A stretch of 7,665 bases of DNA from Ramlibacter sp. GTDB taxonomy: Bacteria > Pseudomonadota > Gammaproteobacteria > Burkholderiales > Burkholderiaceae_C. A program made the translations under genes and the position numbers. The notes below the pieces were generated by a model. It did no database searches. It had not been told where the DNA came from and saw nothing but the letters and a program-made list of their open reading frames with translations. The stretch spans positions 1 through 7,665 of the forward strand of contig JAJAZH010000280.1 of the NCBI GenBank assembly GCA_026785815.1, written 5' to 3'. Below, piece by piece: positions 3,585 to 7,665 of the stretch; within the stretch, counting starts at the first letter, position 1; every line of letters starts with the position of its first letter.

Positions 3585-6125
3585 ATGAGCATCTTCAATA
3601 AAGTCACCAAGAGCTTCCAGTGGGGCCAGCACAAGGTCACCCTCGAGACCGGCGAGATCGCCCGCCAGGCCTCCGGCGCCGTGCTGGTGGACATCGAAGG
3701 CACCGTCGTGCTGTGCACCGTGGTGGCTTCCAAGTCGGCCAAGCCGGGCCAGGATTTCTTTCCGCTGACGGTCGACTACATCGAGAAGACCTACGCCGCG
3801 GGCAAGATTCCCGGCAGCTTCTTCAAGCGAGAAGCCAAGCCCAGCGAACTCGAGACCCTGACCAGCCGCCTGATCGACCGCCCAATTCGTCCGCTGTTCC
3901 CGGAAGGCTTCCTGAACGAAGTGCATGTGGTCATCCACACCGTGTCGCTCAATCCGGAAGTCGATCCCGACATGGCGGCCATGATCGGCTCCAGCGCCGC
4001 GCTGGCGATCTCCGGCATCCCGTTCGCCGGCCCGATCGGCGCAGCGCGCGTCGGCTACATCAACGGCGAATACGTGCTCAACCCGGGCCAGACCCAGCGT
4101 AAGGAATCGCTGCTGGACCTGGTGGTCGCGGGCACCGAAGCCGCCGTGCTGATGGTCGAGTCGGAGGCCAAGCAGCTTTCCGAGGACATCATGCTGGGCG
4201 CCGTCGTGTTCGGCCACGAGCAGGGCAACATCGCCATCAACGCGATCCATGAATTGGTGCGCGACGCCGGCAAGCCGGTCTGGGACTGGAAGCCGGCGGC
4301 CAAGGACGAGGCCTTCATCGCCCGCGTGACCGATGCCGCCGAGGAAAAAATCCGCGCCGCCTACCAGATCCGCAGCAAGCAGGCCCGCACCCACGCCCTG
4401 CGCGATGCCACCGCTTCGGTGATGGCGTCGCTGAAGGAATCCGGCGACGTCGATTCGGCCAAGGTTGAAAGCCTGCTGTTCGACATCGAAGCCAAGATCG
4501 TTCGCAGCCAGATCCTGTCGGGCGAGCCCCGCATCGACGGCCGCGACACCCGCACCGTGCGCCCGATCGAGATCCGCACCGGCGCGCTGCCCCGCACCCA
4601 CGGCTCGGCGCTGTTCACGCGCGGCGAGACCCAGGCGCTGGTGATCACCACGCTGGGCACCGAGCGCGACGCGCAGCGCATCGACGCGCTGATGGGCGAA
4701 TACGAAGACCGCTTCATGTTCCACTACAACATGCCTCCTTTCGCGACTGGCGAAGTGGGCCGCATGGGCTCGACCAAGCGCCGCGAAGTCGGCCACGGCC
4801 GGCTGGCCAAGCGCGCGCTGCTGGGCGTGCTGCCGACCAAGGAAGAATTCCCGTACACGATGCGCGTGGTCTCCGAGATCACCGAATCCAACGGTTCCTC
4901 GTCGATGGCATCTGTCTGCGGCGGCTGCCTGTCGCTGATGGACGCCGGCGTGCCGATGAAGGCGCACGTCGCCGGCATCGCCATGGGCCTGATCAAGGAC
5001 GGCAACCGCTTCGCCGTGCTGACCGACATCCTGGGCGACGAGGACCACCTCGGCGACATGGACTTCAAAGTCGCCGGCACCACCAACGGCATCACCGCGC
5101 TGCAGATGGACATCAAGATCCAGGGCATCACCCGCGAGATCATGCAGGTGGCACTGGCGCAGGCCAAGGAAGCGCGCATGCACATCCTGGGCAAGATGCA
5201 GGAAGCGATGAGCACGGCCAACACCGAGGTCAGCACCTTCGCCCCCAAGCTGTACACCATGAAGATCAATCCGGACAAGATCCGTGACGTGATCGGCAAG
5301 GGCGGCGCCGTCATCCGCGCGTTGACCGAAGAGACCGGCTGCCAGATCAACATCGAGGAAGACGGCACCATCACCATCGCCGCCACCGACAACGCCAAGG
5401 CGGACGTCGCGAAGAAGCGGATCGAGCAGATCACTGCGGAGGTCGAGATCGGCAAGGTCTACGAAGGCCCGGTCACCAAGATCCTGGACTTCGGCGCGCT
5501 GATCAACCTGCTGCCCGGCAAGGACGGCCTGCTGCACATCAGCCAGATCGCCCACGAGCGCGTGGAGAAAGTCACCGACTACCTGAGCGAAGGCCAGATC
5601 GTCAAGGTCAAGGTGCTCGAGACCGACGAGAAGGGCCGCGTCAAGCTGTCGATGAAGGCATTGCTGGACCGACCGGCGGGCGCACCGCCGGAGCGCGAGC
5701 AGCGTGACCAGCGCGACCAGCGCTTCGGCGGCCAGCGCGACCAGCAGCCACGCGGTGACCAGTACCGCGACCAGCAGCCGCGCGGTGACCAACAGAACCG
5801 TGGCGACCAGCAGCCGCGCGGTGACCAACAGAACCGTGGCGACCAGCAGCCGCGCGGCGACCAACAGAACCGTGGCGACCAGCAGCCGCGCGGTGACCAA
5901 CAGAACCGTGGCGACCTGCAGCCGCGTGGTGACCAACAGAACCGTGGCGACCAACAGCCGCGTGGCGACCAGCAAAACCGCGGCGACCAGGGCCGGGGCG
6001 ACCAGCAGTTCCGTGGCGAGCAGCAGCAGCGCGACGGCCAGCAGAGCCGCAGCGAGCCGCAGCAGCCGCGCGAAGAGCGCGAGCCGCGCGAGCCGCAGCA
6101 GACTCCGGTCGACGACCGGGGTTGA
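3585..6125 (+). CDS. pnp: Polyribonucleotide nucleotidyltransferase (PNPase) with repeat tail
   Basis: PNPase degrades RNA from the 3' end using phosphate, releasing nucleoside diphosphates, and can add tails in reverse; it works as a trimer and in RNA degradosomes. This protein has 846 residues against about 700-720 normally. In order: a first RNase PH domain (about 10-140), a helical linker, the catalytic second RNase PH domain, KH with GKGG at 571-574, and S1 from about 623 to 691. Catalytic features match E. coli nearly residue for residue: Ser438-440, Asp487, Asp493 and Lys495. From about residue 696 a 150-residue tail rich in Arg, Gly, Asp, Gln and Asn begins; it is low-complexity and probably disordered, based on a 12-residue unit RGDQQNRGDQQP. 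Such a tail may bind RNA or partner proteins (inference). I chose ATG 3585, giving MSIFNKVTKSFQWG, the usual N-terminus; the frame stays open upstream through the leader hairpin. The ribosome-binding site is weak (AAGAGA or GAG). Confidence 0.98.
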   Translation: MSIFNKVTKSFQWGQHKVTLETGEIARQASGAVLVDIEGTVVLCTVVASKSAKPGQDFFPLTVDYIEKTYAAGKIPGSFFKREAKPSELETLTSRLIDRPIRPLFPEGFLNEVHVVIHTVSLNPEVDPDMAAMIGSSAALAISGIPFAGPIGAARVGYINGEYVLNPGQTQRKESLLDLVVAGTEAAVLMVESEAKQLSEDIMLGAVVFGHEQGNIAINAIHELVRDAGKPVWDWKPAAKDEAFIARVTDAAEEKIRAAYQIRSKQARTHALRDATASVMASLKESGDVDSAKVESLLFDIEAKIVRSQILSGEPRIDGRDTRTVRPIEIRTGALPRTHGSALFTRGETQALVITTLGTERDAQRIDALMGEYEDRFMFHYNMPPFATGEVGRMGSTKRREVGHGRLAKRALLGVLPTKEEFPYTMRVVSEITESNGSSSMASVCGGCLSLMDAGVPMKAHVAGIAMGLIKDGNRFAVLTDILGDEDHLGDMDFKVAGTTNGITALQMDIKIQGITREIMQVALAQAKEARMHILGKMQEAMSTANTEVSTFAPKLYTMKINPDKIRDVIGKGGAVIRALTEETGCQINIEEDGTITIAATDNAKADVAKKRIEQITAEVEIGKVYEGPVTKILDFGALINLLPGKDGLLHISQIAHERVEKVTDYLSEGQIVKVKVLETDEKGRVKLSMKALLDRPAGAPPEREQRDQRDQRFGGQRDQQPRGDQYRDQQPRGDQQNRGDQQPRGDQQNRGDQQPRGDQQNRGDQQPRGDQQNRGDLQPRGDQQNRGDQQPRGDQQNRGDQGRGDQQFRGEQQQRDGQQSRSEPQQPREEREPREPQQTPVDDRG
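5781..5996 (+). repeat. Six tandem 36-bp units in the pnp 3' coding region
   Basis: Units start at 5781, 5817, 5853, 5889, 5925 and 5961, each encoding RGDQQNRGDQQP or a close variant. The first two are identical at the DNA level, and the next three differ by one to three bases (the fourth has a Q-to-L change). The sixth is more diverged and ends in GR. A shorter, degenerate 30-bp copy precedes them at 5751. Near-identity of DNA, not only of protein, points to recent expansion by slippage or recombination. Because 36 is divisible by three, gains and losses preserve the frame. Confidence 0.95.
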
Positions 6126-6138
6126 GCCTTTGATTGTT

Positions 6139-6161
6139 GCCGGCGCCGCGCAGGCGCCGGC
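6139..6161 (+). promoter_or_regulatory. GC-rich hairpin between pnp and the oxidoreductase gene
   Basis: GCCGGCGCC (6139-6147) pairs perfectly with GGCGCCGGC (6153-6161) around the loop GCGCA. It lies 13 bases after the pnp stop and directly before the GGAGG (6163-6167) of the next gene. With no T-run it is not a typical terminator. It could protect the pnp 3' end or limit translation of the downstream gene; both are inferences. Confidence 0.6.
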
Positions 6162-6178
6162 CGGAGGCCAGAAAGACC

Positions 6179-7165
6179 ATGAAAGCTGTTGAAATCACAA
6201 GCTACGGCGCGCCCGACGTCCTGCGTCTGGCCGAGCGCCCCGACCCCGTTGCTGGCGCCGGTGAACTGCTGATCCGCGTCGCGGCCAGCGGCATCAACCG
6301 CCCGGACGTGTTGCAGCGCACGGGGAACTATCCGGTGCCGCCCGGCGCTTCCGACCTGCCCGGCCTGGAAGTGGCGGGCGTGATCGTCGATGGCGATGCC
6401 CAGGCGATGGCGCAAGCGGGACTGCACAAAGGCGATCGCGTCTGCGCGCTGGTCGCCGGCGGCGGCTATGCCGAACTGTGCGTCGCGCCGGTCGGTCAGT
6501 GCCTGCCGGTGCCCGGCGGCATGAGCGACATCGAGGCCGCTTCCCTGCCTGAGACCTTCTTCACCGTCTGGAGCAACGTGTTCGACCGCGTCAAGCTGCA
6601 GGCCGGCGAGACCCTGCTGGTCCAGGGCGGGACCAGCGGCATCGGCGTCACCGCGATCCAGATGGCGAAAGCGCTGGGCGCCACCGTGATCGCCACCGCC
6701 GGCAGCGACGAGAAGTGCCAGGCCTGCATCCAGCTCGGCGCCGACCAGGCCATTAATTACAAGACCCACGATTTCGTGGCCGAGGTCAAGAAGCTGGCGA
6801 GCGGCGGCGTCAACGTGATCCTTGACATGGTCGCGGGCAGCTATGTGGCGCGCGAGATCGAGTGCCTGGCGGAAGATGGCCGGCTCGCCATCATCGCGGT
6901 ACAGGGCGGCGTCAAGGCCGAGTTCAACGCCGGCATGGTGCTGCGCAAGCGGCTGGTCATCACCGGCTCGACGCTGCGGCCGCGGCCGGTCGCGTTCAAG
7001 ACTGCGATCGCGCAATCGCTGCGCAAGAACGTCTGGCCGCTGCTCGAGCGCGGCGCGATCAAGCCGGTGATCTTCAAGACCTTCCCGGCGGCGCAGGCGG
7101 CGCAGGCCCACACGCTGATGGAATCGAACCAGCACATCGGCAAGATCGTGCTGACCTGGGCATGA
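6179..7165 (+). CDS. NAD(P)H quinone oxidoreductase, PIG3-type zinc-independent MDR
   Basis: The 328-residue protein belongs to the medium-chain dehydrogenase/reductase superfamily, quinone oxidoreductase branch, close to the PIG3 (TP53I3) type. Such enzymes pass electrons from NADPH to quinones. Residues 1-125 form the GroES-like part, with MKAVEITSYGAPDVL, SGINRPDVLQRTGNYPVPPG and LPGLEVAG visible. The Rossmann fold follows with LLVQGGTSGIG, its glycines at 150, 151, 154 and 156, and the end reads HIGKIVLTW. The zinc-ligand pattern of alcohol dehydrogenases is absent. The start at 6179 follows GGAGG with an 11-base gap; a longer open frame back to 6134 lies over the hairpin. The gene follows pnp by 53 bases on the same strand and precedes tpiA, an order I associate with Burkholderiales. 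The physiological substrate is unknown. Confidence 0.92.
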   Translation: MKAVEITSYGAPDVLRLAERPDPVAGAGELLIRVAASGINRPDVLQRTGNYPVPPGASDLPGLEVAGVIVDGDAQAMAQAGLHKGDRVCALVAGGGYAELCVAPVGQCLPVPGGMSDIEAASLPETFFTVWSNVFDRVKLQAGETLLVQGGTSGIGVTAIQMAKALGATVIATAGSDEKCQACIQLGADQAINYKTHDFVAEVKKLASGGVNVILDMVAGSYVAREIECLAEDGRLAIIAVQGGVKAEFNAGMVLRKRLVITGSTLRPRPVAFKTAIAQSLRKNVWPLLERGAIKPVIFKTFPAAQAAQAHTLMESNQHIGKIVLTWA

Positions 7166-7187
7166 AATTGGCCCCCACGCTCTCGTT

Positions 7188-7292
7188 GTTCGCTGCCCCC
7201 CAAGGGGGCTTCAGCCTCCTTGAGGCGGCTCGGCGGAGGTGGTTCGCTGCCCCCCAAGGGGGCTTCAGCCTCCTTGAGGCGGCTCGGCGGAG
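7188..7292. repeat. Two perfect 51-bp direct repeats with paired hairpins
   Basis: Copies at 7188-7238 and 7242-7292 are identical and separated by three bases. Each holds the hairpin GCCCCC-caa-GGGGGC and, after TTCA, a second one GCCTC-ctt-GAGGC, then GGCTCGGCGGAG. I recall similar AAGGGGGCTTCAGCCTCCTT-type elements between genes of many Burkholderiales, so this is probably a dispersed intergenic repeat present here in two units. The second copy ends 6 bases before the tpiA ATG. The remaining gap, 7166-7187, shows no signal. Confidence 0.93.
7289..7292 (+). promoter_or_regulatory. tpiA Shine-Dalgarno (GGAG) supplied by the repeat
   Basis: GGAG is the last four bases of the second 51-bp repeat and stands 6 bases before the tpiA ATG at 7299, an ideal spacing. 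It supports this start codon. No other ribosome-binding site is available between repeat and gene. Confidence 0.75.
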
Positions 7293-7298
7293 TCTGAG

Positions 7299-7665
7299 AT
7301 GAGCAAACAGAAGCTGATCGCCGGCAACTGGAAAATGAACGGCAGCATTGCCGGCAACGATGCGCTGCTGCGTGCGGTGATTGCGGGCATGGCGGGCGCC
7401 AGTTGCACGGTCGCGGTCTGCGTTCCCGCGCCGTACCTGGCGCAGTTGCAGGTGCTGCGTCACGGTTCGGCGCTGGAGCTGGGCGCGCAGGACCTGTCGC
7501 GGCACGAGCATGGCGCGTACACCGGCGAGGTATCGGCGTCGATGCTGAAGGAATTCGGCGTGCGCTTTTGCATCGTCGGCCATTCCGAGCGGCGCCAGTG
7601 GCACGGCGAATCGGATGCGCTGGTCGCCGACAAGGCCAAGGTGGCGCTGGCGCATGGCATCACGC
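7299..7665 (+). CDS. tpiA: Triose-phosphate isomerase (partial, 3' end beyond window)
   Basis: The first 122 codons encode the start of a TIM-barrel enzyme that interconverts dihydroxyacetone phosphate and glyceraldehyde 3-phosphate in glycolysis and gluconeogenesis. The N-terminus KLIAGNWKMNG carries the substrate-binding Asn and Lys (Asn10, Lys12 by count from ATG). LGAQDLSRHEHGAYTGEVS and FCIVGHSERR follow, the latter with the electrophilic His95. The catalytic Glu (about residue 165) lies outside the window. The ATG at 7299 follows GGAG by 6 bases. It is on the same strand as the oxidoreductase gene, 133 bases downstream, with the hairpin repeats between. No separate promoter was recognised. 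Confidence 0.97.
   Translation, partial: MSKQKLIAGNWKMNGSIAGNDALLRAVIAGMAGASCTVAVCVPAPYLAQLQVLRHGSALELGAQDLSRHEHGAYTGEVSASMLKEFGVRFCIVGHSERRQWHGESDALVADKAKVALAHGIT

Noticed and set aside
3561..5975. 804-codon open frame on the minus strand opposite pnp
   Set aside because: It mirrors the codon bias of the GC-rich pnp gene; its translation is low-complexity and matches no family, and pnp is unambiguous.
5579..7135. 518-codon minus-strand open frame with Cys-Trp-Ser-Pro-Arg repeats
   Set aside because: The repeats are simply the antisense reading of the pnp 36-bp units; the rest lies opposite the oxidoreductase gene.
7189..7298. Small ORF across the 51-bp repeats giving a repeated FAAPQGGFSLLEAARR peptide
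   Set aside because: It is a chance translation of the palindromic repeat, continuing from an antisense-like frame of the previous gene, with no start signal.

Overview
The window looks like a chromosomal segment of a high-GC betaproteobacterium in the order Burkholderiales, possibly Oxalobacteraceae (Massilia-like). This rests on protein flavour, on the rpsO-pnp-quinone oxidoreductase-tpiA gene order that I associate with this order, and on the GC-rich palindromic intergenic repeats. The family-level placement is inference; no database search was possible.

Left part (1-917). Two A-type iron-sulfur carrier genes lie on the minus strand. iscA comes first and overlaps erpA by an ATGA junction. 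erpA is intact. iscA carries one in-frame TAA at codon 47 with the frame otherwise preserved on both sides, so it is annotated as a pseudogene or a sequencing/assembly error. The iscA promoter points away from the promoter of a plus-strand MarR-type regulator. Their -35 hexamers overlap inside one imperfect 19-bp palindrome, which suggests shared control.

Middle part (918-2862). The MarR-like protein has a C-terminal cluster of five Cys and one His. It overlaps a 29-codon ORF, which in turn overlaps a class I/II PLP-dependent aminotransferase. This ATGA/TGATG chain suggests translational coupling or a frameshifted N-terminus. The aminotransferase carries an in-frame, GC-rich, hairpin-forming insert of about 25 residues that looks like a repeat element captured in the coding sequence.

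Right part (2863-7665). Three 34-bp hairpin repeats lie directly upstream of the rpsO -10 box. rpsO (S15) ends in a strong intrinsic terminator. A long leader hairpin then precedes pnp (PNPase). The PNPase core is canonical, but it has a roughly 150-residue Arg/Gly/Asp/Gln tail built on a 36-bp tandem repeat. A PIG3-type quinone oxidoreductase follows. Two perfect 51-bp repeats come next, and the second supplies the Shine-Dalgarno of tpiA, whose 3' end is beyond the window.

Nothing here proves a wholly new system. The best leads are the Cys-rich MarR regulator facing Fe-S carrier genes across a shared operator-like palindrome, the repeat-built PNPase tail, and repeat elements that have entered a coding region, a promoter and a ribosome-binding site. 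All gene-free stretches are under 300 bases and are covered by the entries.
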